From positions 41,083,474-41,147,473 of the forward strand of contig NC_067113.1 of NCBI RefSeq assembly GCF_021347895.1: a stretch of 64,000 bases of DNA, in the 5' to 3' direction. Shown here one piece after another: positions 63,945-64,000 of this stretch. Below the pieces are notes generated by a model. The model was not told the origin of the DNA. It ran no database searches and saw only the letters and a list, made by a program, of their open reading frames with translations. The stretch is from Acanthochromis polyacanthus (Eukaryota > Chordata > Actinopteri > Pomacentridae). The translations under genes and the position numbers were made by a program. The number at the start of each line of letters is the position of its first letter. Position 1 is the first letter of the stretch.

Positions 63945-64000
63945 ATAGCATAGACTGTATATAAAGATGGACGTAGCATCTGGCTCCAGAATTGAAGCCA
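63945..64000 (+). repeat. Left end of a dispersed fish repeat, cut by the window edge
   Basis: catagactgtatataaagat, then ggacgtagcatctggctcc, is the usual start of a common fish interspersed repeat; the related 3' part is at 38630-38860. Confidence 0.5.

Noticed and set aside
62212..64000. Upstream sema3c exons
   Set aside because: None of the expected words (CGSGAFSP-like, CSFNPN-like, signal peptide) occurs with splice sites; they must lie right of the window.

Overview
The window is nuclear DNA of a bony fish, almost certainly a teleost. It contains three intron-bearing vertebrate genes with consensus GT-AG splice sites. The spaces between exons are filled with fish-type repeats: Tc1/mariner, hAT, piggyBac-like and other TIR elements, and L2-type LINE/SINE tails. 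The species cannot be named from the sequence.

Layout. (1) 166-24640, minus strand: gnai1, inhibitory G-protein alpha subunit. Coding exons 1-7 are present (residues 1-291 of about 354) and exon 8 lies left of the window. Intron 1 is about 15.6 kb. (2) 24641-32436: intergenic, mostly TE relics, with a CpG-rich patch about 1.4-2 kb upstream of cd36. (3) 32437-37267, plus strand: complete cd36 (12 coding exons, 469 aa), followed by a poly(A) signal at 37668. (4) 37690-41298: intergenic DNA and the probable sema3c 3'UTR. (5) 41299-62211, minus strand: sema3c, the last 12 coding exons, from inside the sema domain through PSI, Ig and the basic tail to the stop codon. The signal peptide and first sema-domain exons lie right of the window. 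All exon junctions in the three genes were checked by hand for phase and splice dinucleotides.

The genes are neighbours by descent, not an operon: gnai1 acts in GPCR signalling, cd36 is a class B scavenger and fatty-acid receptor, and sema3c is a secreted guidance cue. The cd36-sema3c pair matches the tetrapod neighbourhood. GNAT3, which in mammals lies beside CD36, is not seen.

Most of the unusual content is transposon biology. gnai1 intron 1 holds three members of one hAT-like family, each bounded by an 8-bp target-site duplication. One has grown to 3.8 kb because an 81-83 bp motif from its interior expanded into about 40 tandem copies with higher-order structure. Two copies of another TIR family make exact 9-bp duplications; one carries a fragment resembling the N-terminus of a RecQ helicase. 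A further element carries a Myb/SANT-like first exon that still ends at a splice-donor consensus. There is also a roughly 550-bp foldback built from a transposase helix-turn-helix fragment, and several nested insertions.
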